A DNA stretch of 64,000 nt from the NCBI GenBank assembly GCA_949710005.1, contig OX453275.1, positions 22,534,191-22,598,190 of the forward strand, given 5' to 3'. This document shows positions 1 to 10,554 of the stretch, piece after piece. Origin of the DNA: Ricordea florida (lineage: Eukaryota > Cnidaria > Anthozoa > Corallimorpharia > Ricordeidae). Made by a program: the position numbers and the translations under genes. The notes below the pieces were generated by a model. That model worked only from the letters and a program-made list of their open reading frames with translations, made no database searches and was not told the DNA's origin. How positions within the stretch are numbered: the first letter of the stretch is position 1; every line of letters begins with the position of its first letter.

Positions 1-30
1 TCTTAGTCCTGCTATTACTGAACTCTGGGC

Positions 31-62
<32 letters not shown>

Positions 63-658
63 GTTTATTGACACTTCTGGCAGTTCAAACTGAATAAACA
101 TTGTAATTTACAAGAAATTTACAAGCTAAAACTAATAACTTTACAAACTAAATCTTATAACTAAGATAATAATAATATATTAATATATCTATGCAAATCT
201 AAATGTAAAAAAGCCATTCGCTCTCTTAGTCCTTTTCATTGTTCTCGTAGCCATAGTATTTCCTAAGGGCTGGTTCACACTTTGACATAAGCATAAGCAT
301 AAACATAAGCATAAGAAAAATATGTGTGAACCGGGGTTACATAAGCATAAGCATAAGCATAAGCACAAGGAATGGAACTTTTTCCATTTTCTTATGCTTC
401 TGCTTATGCTTATGTAACCCCGGTTCACACATATTTTTCTTATGCTTATGTTTATGCTTATGCTTATGTCAAAGTGTGAACCAGCCCTAAACGACTTGAG
501 TTCGGGCAAATCGACTTCTAAAGTTCGGGCGAACTGGCCATCGGGCAAAACGATCGATCACCTTAGTTACATATTCTTCGTTATGATTATCATGAGTATT
601 TTTGAGTTTATTAAGGGTCAGTCCTAAAGAAAATGATAAATCTTATTTTCCGCTGCAG
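1..658 (+). other. Intron sequence upstream of the last exon of homeobox gene 1
   Basis: No coding exon is visible here. The stretch starts with an (AAT)n run near 32-60, continues AT-rich, carries a foldback repeat (266-488) and ends in a pyrimidine-rich tract and a CAG acceptor at 656-658. Because the exon at 659 begins inside a homeodomain, this is inferred to be the 3' part of the intron that separates homeodomain residues 46 and 47. The rest of the gene lies left of the window. Confidence 0.6.
266..488. repeat. Foldback (palindromic) MITE-like element with iterated CATAAG hexamers
   Basis: The 223-bp segment is nearly self-complementary about a centre near 377. The left arm starts agggctggttcacactttg and the right arm ends with its reverse complement. 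Each arm contains runs of cataag/cttatg hexamers and an inner ggttcacac-type block. It would form one long hairpin as RNA or single-stranded DNA. There is no coding capacity. No convincing target-site duplication could be assigned. It sits in the intron of homeobox gene 1. Confidence 0.8.
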
Positions 659-802
659 GTTTGGTTCCAAAACCGTAGAGCGAAAGCTAAGCGAGAGAAA
701 TATGGCTCGTCGGAGACTTACAGCAATGACACTGAAACGGAATTGACTGAAGAGGAACAAACGAACGAGGGGCATACCACTGATATCGAAGACAGCAAAT
801 GA
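659..802 (+). CDS. Homeobox gene 1, last exon only (PRD-class-like homeodomain, C-terminal part)
   Basis: After a CAG acceptor (656-658) the reading frame opens with [14 protein letters not shown], which is homeodomain residues 47-60. It contains the invariant W48, F49, N51 and R53, and Q at position 50. A short acidic, Ser/Thr-rich tail follows to a TGA at 800-802, giving 47 codons. The intron between residues 46 and 47 is the known conserved position of many PRD-class homeoboxes and is shared with the two homeobox genes downstream. Residue 56 is Ala, unlike the Trp of UNCX, so the family cannot be assigned from this fragment. No OAR motif is seen. The exon belongs to a DNA-binding transcription factor acting in the nucleus. 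The end is uncertain: one frame over, protein-like sequence continues to 1058, and an AATAAA lies at 1082-1087. Earlier exons are outside the window. Confidence 0.85.
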   Translation, partial: VWFQNRRAKAKREKYGSSETYSNDTETELTEEEQTNEGHTTDIEDSK

Positions 803-1058
803 AAATTGTGTCATGTCCAAAGCTAACGACTATACCAGATATGTCACAGTAGATGAAAGAATGCAGTCTACATCAGCCAGTATTAACCCATTTCACTCCC
901 CAGATCTGAGTAATTATTCTCCTTATCGTGGGTCATACATCCCCTTATATATTAGTTTGGAGAATTTGGTACTAGAGCCATTCATTATCCTTGAGGTGAC
1001 CATTCCCTCAATTCTCACCACCTGTTTACTCGATAGTGTATTGACGGTGTTAGGATAA
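803..1058 (+). other. Possible frameshifted C-terminal extension of homeobox gene 1
   Basis: Directly after the TGA at 800-802, the frame shifted by one base is open to 1058. Its first part reads as plausible protein, for example SKANDYTRYVTVDERMQS followed by a Ser/Pro/Tyr-rich stretch (INPFHSPDLSNYSPYRG). The switch point falls at a short A-run (caaatgaaaa, about 796-805), where a single extra A would create the early stop. A candidate polyadenylation signal AATAAA lies 24 bp after the end of this frame. The last 30 or so residues look less protein-like. Alternatively this is ordinary 3' UTR. No splice junction joining the two frames was found. Confidence 0.3.
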
Positions 1059-1211
1059 GTTGCATATTGATCTCCTCTAAGAATAAAACGGTAATCATGG
1101 TGACCTGGAGCAGGTTCCTAGAACCTGACATAGTGTTTGATCCTAGAAAAGCACCAAACAGGGACTTCCTAAAAAATCCAACTCTTTTTTTGTGGAGGGG
1201 AGGGTGGGGAG

Positions 1212-1212
<1 letters not shown>
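1059..1212. other. Candidate 3' end of homeobox gene 1
   Basis: This short spacer holds an AATAAA at 1082-1087, a plausible polyadenylation signal for gene 1. Nothing else is recognised. Confidence 0.3.

Positions 1213-1264
<52 letters not shown>
1213..1264. repeat. (GA)n microsatellite
   Basis: This is an uninterrupted GA run of about 50 bp after a G-rich lead (ggggaggg). The Arg-Glu repeat peptide it encodes is an artefact of the repeat. Confidence 0.95.
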
Positions 1265-1271
<7 letters not shown>

Positions 1272-1309
1272 ATCATCGATTGGTAAATTCGTTCGGCACT
1301 TAAAATAGC

Positions 1310-3430
1310 AATGTTGGAACGGATGCGTCGTTAGAGATTCACTCTACCTGCTGCCTTCTTGTAAATTTTTTGAAAATGCGTTTCAAAATTAAGCGTCGGG
1401 TCCAGATGCACGCCGAGGTACTTATAACATATAGTGGTGTTGGTGGGAGAACCATTGACCGAGAGCTTGATTTGACAGCCTTGGAACAGATTCAACCGTT
1501 TACCAGTACCAAACAACATCACCTCAGATTTTCCCTTCTTCAGGTTAAAAATAAGTTCATTATCACGAAACCAGGTAGAGAGATTATCAAGCTAAGTCCT
1601 GGGAAAAGCTGCTTTGTATCGCGCTGATATCACTTGAGAATGTAAAAATCACCGTATCATCAGCCTAAGTGATGATCTTACAATGACGAAAGGGACTATG
1701 CACATGAGAATAAGGATGGGCTCAAGAATACTTCCTTGAGGGACACCAGTGTTAATTGGATTTGCTAGTTTAGATAGCAGACCATGAAATTGAACGATCT
1801 GCTTGCGAAGAAATAAATAATCAGTAAACCATTGTAGTTCCGCATCATATACGCCATAACGGGACAGTCTACTTAATAGAACAGAATGAGCTATGGTATC
1901 GAATGCCTTCAATAAGTCAATAAAAACTGCCCCTGTTGCCTTACCACTGTCGGTCTCCTTTCTGATGAGATCAGTAAAGTTACTAACAGCCAGTCCCGTT
2001 GAGCGATTCGGACGGAAACCAAACCGGCTGGCACTCAAGAAGTAGACTGTGACGCTCTAGATGAGCCATCAGCCACGCGTAGATTATTTCCTCTAGTATC
2101 TTGGACAAAGTAGGGGGAATTGAACTGATAGGTTTGTAATTGTTAATCTCAGCCAGAGACCCAGATTTGTAAAGAGGGATCACCTTTGCTACTTTCCACT
2201 CCCTAAACACAGCTCCAAGAGGCAAATTGATGATAAATGTCAAAGACTTAGTCAAAACAAAAGCAGCGTCTTTTAATAACTGTTTTCGCTTAATATTTCT
2301 CAGCTTCTTTAATAATTTCTGATTCTTTCACAGCTTTAAGAGTAAACTGCCTTACCGTAAATTGATTGGGAAGATTTTCTTCAGCAGGTTTGCTCCAGAC
2401 AAAGTCACAAAAAAGATAGATTTCCATTTCGGATTTCTGGCAATGGTACTGAAATATTCGCAAAAGCGCTAGCTATAAGCAGTGAAGTTTTGTCAGTTGA
2501 CTTTCATCCATTTATCTAAAACGCCTAACCCTGATCAGAAGGTGACTTAGTAAGATGGAGTTTCTTGATAACTGCCCACATTTATCAGGAGTGTCAGCAC
2601 AATCTTTAAAGAGGTCTCGATAATTTCGGTCGTTGTATTTTTTAACAAGACCAGAGACTTTGTTGCGCTGCCGTTTATAAGAAGACCAGTCGTTTTCTTG
2701 ATTAGTCCTGCTGGCTCTACTGAGCAAACCATCCCTGAGATTCATCTCTTTTTTGACATCCGGAGTCAGCCAAGGACATAGTCGGCCTCTGACCTTCTTT
2801 GAAATAGCAGGAGCATGCTTGTTGATACATTGTTGCAGAATGCCACGAAAAGAGGCTCAAGTCTCACTTATGCTGATAGATGAATAAACTCCTTCAAAAT
2901 TCGGAGAATTTAGTTCTTCACAAAATAGCTTAGGGTGATAGTTAGCACAATTTCGGTAAGTAATGATTCGCGGATTGAATTTAACATTATTCAGCTTGCG
3001 AGCACATTCAATGAGTTCATGATCACTTAGGCCAGTTGGGATTACTTTCACCGAAGAGATGTTATGTGGTTCGTTGCTGCAAACAACATAAATGAGGGTC
3101 GCGCATAATTCTCGTGGGGCTGTAATGAGAGTTTCAGACTAAAGTAGGTGAGAATGGATTTCATTTCTTTGTGACCCGAGGACACCACAAAATTGCAGTT
3201 TATGTCACCAAAGAGAAAAATTCCTTGTTTTCAACTGATACTGTCGAAGGCGTTGATTTAAATTTGCAATTAAAATTTACACAGAGATGTTTAGAAGAAT
3301 ACGGAGGGCGGTAAATAACCTCGACTAGAAAACGTTTGGTTTTAGGAAATAATATTTCAATCCAGATGCACTCAATATCCTCTTACTCGAAGTCCATTCG
3401 CTTCTGAGAGGAAGAAGATGAAGCAATATA
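1310..3430 (-). mobile_element. Degraded non-LTR retrotransposon (CR1/Jockey-type LINE), endonuclease and reverse transcriptase
   Basis: Read on the minus strand, several broken frames line up in LINE order. An endonuclease piece with GDINCNF-like and GLSDHELI motifs (about 3300-2990) comes first. A linker and RT front follow (NYKPISSIPPTLSKILE, about 2130). The RT core has GFRPNRST, FIDLLKAFDTI and GVPQGSIL (about 2020-1730). A distal part has YLGVHLDPTLNFETHF (about 1400). The frame is broken repeatedly, and the Tyr codon expected before ADD of the catalytic YADD box reads TAG (1665-1667). It is therefore a dead copy. It is truncated at its 3' end near 1310, next to the GA repeat. The clade call rests on motif style only. 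Confidence 0.85.
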
Positions 3431-3619
3431 AAAATGATTAAAATATTTTTAATAATTGAAATAATATTGAAATAGTTTTACCTTTTTTTGTCTATGCCAG
3501 TCAGTTATAGCACAAAGGCAGGCTAGTAGTGGAGCCGACTAAATGAATTAAAAAGCAAAATTCATATGAAAAATATCAAGGTTAAGAATTCTAACAGGTT
3601 GGAGACGAACCAGGTAGCT

Positions 3620-3712
3620 ATTCACAAACCTGGTGCTGGGATTTGCACCCACAACCAGGACACGTGGACAGTGCAATAAATCAGACCACTCGGCGCAGTC
3701 CCTAGGCGTTCC
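3620..3712 (-). mobile_element. Possible tRNA-Leu-like SINE head (degraded)
   Basis: On the minus strand a box-A-like gccgagtggtc (3683-3693) is followed, 55 bp end to end, by a box-B-like ggtgcaaatcc (3639-3649). The order and the GCCGAGTGGTC string resemble tRNA-Leu/Ser heads. The acceptor stem and the rest of the cloverleaf are not clear, so a functional tRNA gene is unlikely. A decayed tRNA-derived SINE is the better reading. Confidence 0.4.
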
Positions 3713-5321
3713 CTGCTCAGTTAAGCCTGGATCCCACTTTGCGTCAGACTTCGGATCGATGAGAAGATTAGAAGAAACGCCTAGTAACTACGCTGCACTC
3801 CACATAAACATTATTCGAGGATGGCTTAGCACCATTCATTACAACTTAACAGTTATTAACAAACGTGTTTAAAACAATGACGCAACAATGTCTTGAAAAA
3901 GGCGTTAATTAAATGGGGTTGTAGTTGTAAAGAGATTTAAATCCGTGAGAGTAATAAACGATAGAAAACCTGCTTTTGTCAACGGCAAAAAGTCCGATCG
4001 TTCTATTGGTCCTGTAGGCTGGGCTTTCGCAACACAGGGATAAAATTCCCAAAGCTATCAAGAATATTGATTCACCCTTTTGCTCAGATTCAGCAGAAAG
4101 AAATATGCCAAGACTGTATAGCATTTTCATCGGCTGAGAGCGGTTTTCAACTCACTGCCAAAGTTAGTAGCGATTTCATTGGCTTTGCATCGCTACTATA
4201 AGTAATCGGCTGGCAAGTAAGTAGATAATAAATGATGTATATCGGTAAGTAAGGAAGTGAGTAGGTAAATGAGAAAGGTAGGAAGTCATGCTTTTTTCTC
4301 AACTAATCAGAACTTAAACTAAAATCATTCGTTATAAGACGGGATAAGACACTGATAAACACGAAATGAGTCAAGGTTTGATAAAACATGGTGAAGCAAA
4401 AGACATGATAGAACGAGCTAAAATAAAACAAGAGCTGACAAGACCAGGGGAGGAAAATAGACTTGAATGCGTTGATGTTTGCTGTGCATGTTCTCACTCA
4501 GTTTAACAGCTTTTCTTATCAAAATGCAAAGCTCGCATTTCTGAGCCCACTTCCTCTGTCAACACATGCCAGCGACTTGTCAAAAACGGTGAACCAACAG
4601 AAATGATGGTTTTAAGTTCGCTGGAAGTTGAATGTTACCATATCTATCGTGCATGATCTAGTGTGAGTCGAGCACGCCTCTATTGACCTGCAGCTCTCAT
4701 TGTATGAATAGCGTGTACCACTGACCTTATTAACACTCAGAGGGGGAGAAATGCACGCAAAAAACGGAATTGTAATTAAAAATAAACACGTGTCTTTTTC
4801 GGACGATTTCTCGGCAATTTGTTTTTTGCTTGGATACAGTGCAGCTAATTAGCTCTAAGATCTTCTAGGTTATCTACGTTTCTTTTCGAAACGTACCGAA
4901 ATGAGTTTGCTCTAAGTCTAATGAAATAATCTTTCATTTTCTCTCTCGAATTAATAGTCTTTGAAGAATCGTGCCAGGCGAGTTATTCTTAGTTCTTTAG
5001 ATTAGTTCCACATACAACGACATGAATTTAACATTTTCATTAGGAATTTATAGACCCCACGGTTTCTTGTCATTGGTTCTACTCAGTAACTGAATGACAA
5101 CCTGTGTGTGTCTTGGCGGGGGATGCTAACCCAGGTCAAAATCAAGATCTGGAAATGACAAGTTTGTTTTCAGTAATAATTTTTGGATTGTTTTTCACTG
5201 CTCGGTGTATGGGTTGCAGTTTTGATGAAAACCGCTGCCTAAACCATATTCTAGTTATGCTGGCAGGATCTCTGATGAAAACGTCTTGCACTGGAAGGCC
5301 ACACGTAATCCATAACTGCAC
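3713..5321. other. Intergenic, no gene recognised
   Basis: Only short chance frames are present. A short iterated gtaag/gtagg tract lies near 4215-4285. A frame beginning at 5155 encodes a hydrophobic N-terminus with a few cysteines, but it runs straight into the foldback element at about 5322 and is not supported as a gene. Confidence 0.5.
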
Positions 5322-5650
5322 TTATTTTTTTCTCAAGCATCTCAGCGGGCCGGAATCCCAAATCCTCGAATCTGATTGGCTAATCGCGCGCTCGTAACCG
5401 GTCCAGCTTTTTACGATATGGACCACGGTCCGGATTTTTATCCGCGCTATTCGCGGCAAATTGAAATTGTTGCAAAAAAAAAGCAAACAAGCAGAAAAAA
5501 TAAATAAGTTATTTACCGGCCTAGGTCGGTCCGTATGGGAAAAAACTGTGCCCTTGGTCTTGAGTAATGCCCTCGGCCTTCGGCCTCGGGCCGTACTCAA
5601 GACCTCGGGCACAGTTTTTTCCCATACGGACCTCCCGCCCGGTAAATAAC
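5322..5650. mobile_element. Foldback MITE, copy 1
   Basis: The unique-looking left part (tctcagcgggccggaatccc onward) is followed by a long palindrome at 5508-5650. The palindrome starts gttatttaccgg and ends with its reverse complement, with arms containing ggtccgtatgggaaaaaact and a GC-rich centre (gccctcggccttcggcctcg). A second copy lies at 54112-54423. This proves mobility or duplication. There is no coding capacity; long frames over it on both strands are a consequence of the palindrome. Confidence 0.85.
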
Positions 5651-5724
5651 ATATATGTATCTACAATGCACGTTCGTTCTGAAAGTTCCGTCTCTCGTTC
5701 GTGCAGCCACAGCATCACTCTATT

Positions 5725-5988
5725 CCATGCCAGTGACTGTATTGCAAAATAAATCGTACCACAGTACAGTACTGTTTTGTAGCTTTGCAAACAATGGTCA
5801 CACTGCATGGTTTGATCCCCAAATGAAAAAGTTAGAACCACACTGTATAGTGAAACAAACAGTACCACAGTACAGTACTGTGCAGGAGCTTTCTAAAGAA
5901 TGGTCATACTGCATGGTTTGATCTGACAGATGAAAAAGTTAGAACCACACTATATTGTAAAATAAACAGTACCACAGTACCGTACTCA
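5725..5988 (-). repeat. ~107-bp satellite, locus A (2-3 units, minus orientation)
   Basis: Successive units start at about 5756, 5862 and 5969, a period of 106-107 bp. Each contains gtaccacagtacagtactg, ggtcacactgcatggtttga and gatgaaaaagttagaaccac. The same unit, or its complement, recurs at 12.86, 20.2, 33.9 and 51.97 kb. Confidence 0.9.
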
Positions 5989-6434
5989 TTTATTTATTCA
6001 TTTAGGTATTTGTTACAATTCAATGACAAGAAACAACGTCATCATTAGGATAGTCTAAAAGAGTCATAGACCCCATACAAAGGCAGACCACCTGAAAAAA
6101 GTATATATATATATATATATATATATAAAGTGTAAAAGTTGATTAATCGTAAAACAGTGCTCAATACGTGAACGTAGAGCGAAGTAGTTGTTGCGGGAGA
6201 AAAAAACACACAAACAAACTACAGGTTTATCCCTACAAGCCTGTTTCGTGGTTGCCCACTCATCAGGGGATATCCAGGATATCCAGGATATCCAGGCACT
6301 GCAACTGATGAAGGTCATTGACCGAAACGTCTATTTTTATTAAATTTTTAAACTTTTTTTAGATTTTTTACTGTATATATATATATATATATATTTTTTC
6401 GCTCGAAGTTGTCCGTCCTCGTTTTCCACAATTG

Positions 6435-6475
<41 letters not shown>

Positions 6476-6720
6476 TGTGGGAGAAAAAAACACACAAACA
6501 AACTACAAGTTTATCCCTATTATTATCAATAATAATAGTCTTGATAACCGTCTGCTCACAAGAGAGGCCTTTTAGTGTGCTCAATTATGCACCCTCACAC
6601 CTTATGGACTCAACAAAAGGTGCGCGTTTAATTCCAGAAATAGAATTCGCTACAATTAACACCATCTTGCTGCTGTATTTTATTTGATTTTACTTGCTTT
6701 TTAGCGGGTGTTATACCATT
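5989..6720 (+). mobile_element. Penelope-like element remnant (GIY-YIG endonuclease end) with flanking TA repeats
   Basis: At about 6562-6660 the plus strand encodes REAF-stop-CAQLCTLTPYGLNKR and then SRNRIRYN with a stop. It aligns by eye to the end of the better preserved PLE at 9280-9382 (REAYWTAQLFTLNPHGLNKR). The stop is a TAG replacing the Trp codon. Upstream, a gagaaaaaaacacacaaac block occurs twice (about 6198 and 6481), with tttatccctac/tttatccctat after it, and a ctgatgaaggtcattgaccg stretch at 6306 is typical of PLE ends. (TA)n runs lie at 6100-6126, 6374-6392 and 6437-6472. It is non-functional. Confidence 0.65.
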
Positions 6721-6869
6721 TTTAGTATTACGTAATTCTTATCTAATGTTATGTAAAATATTTTATATTTAAATTTTCTTTGTTCTTTTGTAAGCTAATG
6801 TTTTGTAACTGTATATACATAGAAAGAATTAAAAATTAAAAATTTGGTTATATCTTTATAGCAAGAATT
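6721..6869. other. AT-rich spacer between two transposon remnants
   Basis: No gene is recognised. It probably includes untranslated ends of the flanking elements. Confidence 0.4.
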
Positions 6870-7495
6870 CCCTTGCACCCTATTGAAAACTAGAAATGTT
6901 AGATGCCTGACGTACTGTCAGTGGTAATACATTCCACAGATCCACCATCCTATTAAAGAAACTGCTTTTAAAAGAAGTAATTCTAGCAAAGTTCTTTTTG
7001 AGTGTAAGTTCATTCCTTCCCCTAAGGTGGTACCTATTAGAATCAGTACAAAATTGAATATATGCGGATATGTCTATACTTATATACCCGTTAAGACCTT
7101 TATACAAAAATAAACATCAAATAAAAAGCGTTTGTCCTCCAAAGACAACAAATTCAATCGTTTTCTGCGCGTATCATAGTCATCATCTGTCTTCAGAATA
7201 AACTTAGTGGCTCTCCTCTGAATTCTTTCTAACTTGTTGATGTTCCTAGCAGTTTGAGGTGACCATACGACAGTACAGTACTCTAGTTCGGATCTTAGCA
7301 ATGCACAGAACAATGTTCTCAGGGTAGAGATATCCTTCATACCTTTGCATGTCCTTTTGACAAGACCAAGGATCTAGTTATTTATCAGCGTGGGCATTCC
7401 AGGACAACTTGCTAATTTTTTTCTTTTTAATTATATGCAATTATAAGCGCATTGAGAATTCGAAATGCGCAATAAGAACCTTTATTATTATTATT

Positions 7496-7555
<60 letters not shown>

Positions 7556-8570
7556 GGTAGTTAGGCCAAGTTCAGAAAATTCAAAGGTTTCCTCCAAGGT
7601 GTGATTGTTTATTTGTAGGTCAGAATGAGAAGGCATTTTCTTCTTGATGATACGTATCAGCTTACATTAATATATATATATTGTATATATAATGTATTAT
7701 ATATTGTATTATATATATTGTATATTATATATATTAAGTCTAATAGGTTATGTTGGCTCCATAGATACAGGTTATCCAAATCCGATTGAAACAAGGGGGA
7801 ATCAGAAGGACAGGTTATCACTCTGGATGTTTTACCGGTTATCTGCATATAATGCAATTGTGTTGTCATGCATAACTACCTCTGGTAAATCACTTATGAA
7901 TATCACAAAAAAATGGCTCAAGCAATGACCCCTGAGGTACTCCAGATGGAATAACAGACCAGGTTGAACTTTTTCCATCGATGACCACCCTCTGCTCTCT
8001 GTTGTTTAAGTAATCTTTACACCAATTCAACAGAGTTCCAGAGATGCCGAAATTACATAGTTTCTGCAAAAGTATGTCATGTGTAACTGTCGAACGTTTT
8101 AGCAAAATCCAAGGACACAACATCTACATGTAATTCATCATCCAAGGCCTTCGACCAGTGATGTTGTGTTAAAACAAGCTGAGTTACACATGAACGACCT
8201 CTCACAAATCCATGCTGCCAATCTGACAGATAAGGAGCCACTTGAGAATATATGGCATTATGTACAATCTTTTCTTGACATTTACTTGTGGTGGACAACA
8301 GAGAGATAGATCGATAATTCTCAACCACATCCTTTGCATCAGATTTAAACACTGGAGTGATGTTTATCTTTTTTCCACAAAGAAGGCACTCTGCTAGGTC
8401 CAAACGACAGGTTAAATAATGAAGTTAATGGATATGATAACTCCACTGCTCACTCCTTGAGAATCCTTGCAGGTATGGCATCCACTCCAGTAGCCTTGTT
8501 AACATCAAGCTTACTGAGAATATCCTTAACTTCATTGTGAGATGTTGATATTAAATAGATGTAAGAAATA
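6870..8570 (-). mobile_element. Degraded CR1/L2-type LINE, reverse transcriptase to C-terminus
   Basis: On the minus strand the RT pieces are in order. KATGVDAIPARILKE-like (about 8500) comes first, then NYRSISLLSTTSK, HGFVRGRSC and LDFAKTFD (about 8330-8110), then GVPQGSLLEP (about 7945). YADD-region sequence with FQSDLDNLYLWSQHN follows (about 7770). The C-terminal part has WSPQTARNINKLERIQRRATK and SFKSSFFNRMVDLWNVLP (7270-6930). Frameshifts, a TA-rich expansion (7660-7735) and an ATT/ATC trinucleotide run (7480-7556) interrupt it. It is dead. The WNxLP-type C-terminus is characteristic of this group. Confidence 0.85.
7480..7556. repeat. (ATT)n/(ATC)n microsatellite
   Basis: This compound trinucleotide run lies inside the LINE remnant. 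Asn/Asp homopolymer frames across it are artefacts. Confidence 0.95.
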
Positions 8571-8639
8571 CAAATTAAGGAAGGGCATTTGAAATCGCAA
8601 AATTATCCAGCGGAGCTTGCTGATAGTTCGACAAAGCTC

Positions 8640-9710
8640 TTAGTATACCAAGAGCCGAAAGTTTGAGGAAAAAGGTCAAGTCATCAAGGAAAGTTTTTCC
8701 ATTGTTGCTCGACTACAATCCAATTTTGCCAAGTATCCAAAAAGTTTTCAAAAAGCACTTTCATCTATTACAGTCCTCACCAGAGGTCAAAGAAATTATT
8801 CCATCCAAGTCGATATTTCCCGCTTATCTTAGAACAAAAAATATTAAGGAGATGTTGGCGCCATCAAAATTTCGGGTAGCCTCCAGTGGAAATCAGAGAG
8901 AAGAAAACGGAGGTTGTTCAAAATGCAACAAGAAGTGCGATCTATGAAAAATTATTCAATTCAGGCTTCGAAATTTCAAAGTTCGGCAACTGGCCATCAA
9001 TATCCTCAGTATTCAACAAAGGCTGTCTTGTTCGTCACATGTTATTTACTTAGCCACTTGTACCAAATGCAACCTGCAATATGTAGGCTCCACCTCGACT
9101 GAATTTAAAGTAAGATTTCGTAACCACAAGTCGAACATGCTGAAGAACAAAAGAACTTGTGAATTGGCCATGCATTTTAATACTGATCCTGAACGTGAAC
9201 TCTCTCAAATCAATTTCATTATCATCGTACAAATTAGGTCTTTTGAAAATTCCTTACATCTTGAACAATTATTACTCACTAGGGAGGCCTATTGGACCGC
9301 GCAATTATTTACCCTCAATCCTCATGGTCTCAACAAACGGCGGGAATTTAGATCCAAACACCGCATTAATTATTACAATTGAGTAGTCCTGATTTGCCAT
9401 TTTTCCAATATGACGTATTTTAATTTTATTCTATTATCATTTTTGTTATTTCTTATTTGTATTCATCTTATTTGTATTCACATGTTACCAATAGTCCTTA
9501 TTTGCTTTTGATTGTTTAATCCTTCTCACTTTGTAATTTAGACCTTTGTAATTTACGTAACCTTAATCTTAATATTTCTGCTTTGTATATAAGTCGGTGT
9601 TCCTGTAACTTGTAACCACTGTAAATAGCTTTTAGTTTTTAAACTTTTAACCTGAAGAATGCCGAATGGCAAATTGATAAAAGTGTGTTGAAAAAGATGA
9701 TATCCGCACA
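8640..9710 (+). mobile_element. Penelope-like element 3' part with GIY-YIG endonuclease domain (degraded)
   Basis: The plus strand encodes, with frame breaks, a conserved PLE order. A linker comes first (YNPILPSIQKVFKKHFHLL). A basic and Cys-rich segment follows (GGCSKCNKKCDL). Then comes CTKCNLQYVGSTSTEFKVRF with RNHKSNMLKNKRTCELAMHF, where YVGST is the YIG-like half of a GIY-YIG nuclease. The domain ends in REAYWTAQLFTLNPHGLNKR and a stop near 9382. About 300 bp of 3' untranslated sequence follows. The RT part is missing or unrecognisable, so this is a 5'-truncated copy. It abuts the LINE on its left, which reads the other way. PLEs use RT plus this endonuclease for genomic insertion. Confidence 0.8.
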
Positions 9711-9892
9711 CGAGTGATATCATTGTCGGGATAGAGTTTACCCTTCGGTTCTCGGTATACCATTCAGTTTTATATAATAAAACGAAAATTGCATGTTCGC
9801 TTGGAATAAGAAAATTTCTGTTTTCGCGTAGAAAAATATAAATGTTTTTAAACACTCGAAGAGAAATTTTGTATCTCTGCGCGGCCAAGTAA

Positions 9893-10045
9893 TATTCTCC
9901 ATTTATTATATCACCTAAGTAATATCCATATTTATAATATCACCCATGTAATATCCATATTTAATAAAAAATACACATATAATATCCATATCATATTTAT
10001 TATTTCACCCATGTAATATCCATATTTATTATATCACCCATGCTT
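9893..10045. repeat. Degenerate tandem repeat, AT-rich
   Basis: Irregular repeats of tatttattatatcaccca and catgtaatatccatattta type occur about four times with varying spacing. Confidence 0.7.
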
Positions 10046-10554
10046 GATACCTTTGACGGGGTCGCGTTTTTATGGTTTGCTACCAAGTATGCCACTAAAT
10101 TTTATATGATAACCTTTATTTCACTGTATAGTTTTAATATTCGACAGCATTCTTAATGAATAATTTTTGAGCTTTTTTATACGAATACCTGTTTTGAGTT
10201 CAAAGTATTCTCTTGACACATTATTCTATTTGATAATTTACATTGCATCTCTAGAGGAAAAATAAAACTTCAAAATTTAGAGATAAACTGATAAAATGGG
10301 CAGCAATGTATATTATTAGAAATGTCAGCCTTAAATTTTTCAAGATTCAATCGATTCACGTCCGCTATAGTATCGAAAACGTTTAGCACTCTCAAGTATA
10401 AAAACGTTGATCAACACATCAATATGAACTAATTTTCATTTCAACAAGATTTGAAAAGTGTGCTAATTAATTTGACCAAATTCAGAGAGCGAGAAATCAT
10501 TGCCGTCTATTATATTTAAGCAAAGACAGGTTTGGATAGCACAGTTGAATCAAA
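10046..10554. other. AT-rich spacer, nothing recognised
   Basis: No open frame, RNA gene or repeat could be supported. Confidence 0.4.

Noticed and set aside
1067..1303. Arg-Glu repeat protein
   Set aside because: It is a translation of the GA run at 1213-1264.
5104..5397. Possible secreted Cys-containing peptide, or LINE-type AGDANPG start
   Set aside because: The hydrophobic N-terminus from 5155 is suggestive, but the frame runs into the foldback element and has no upstream support. Two unrelated readings are equally weak.
7427..7636. Asn/Asp-rich protein
   Set aside because: It is a translation of the ATT/ATC microsatellite inside a LINE.
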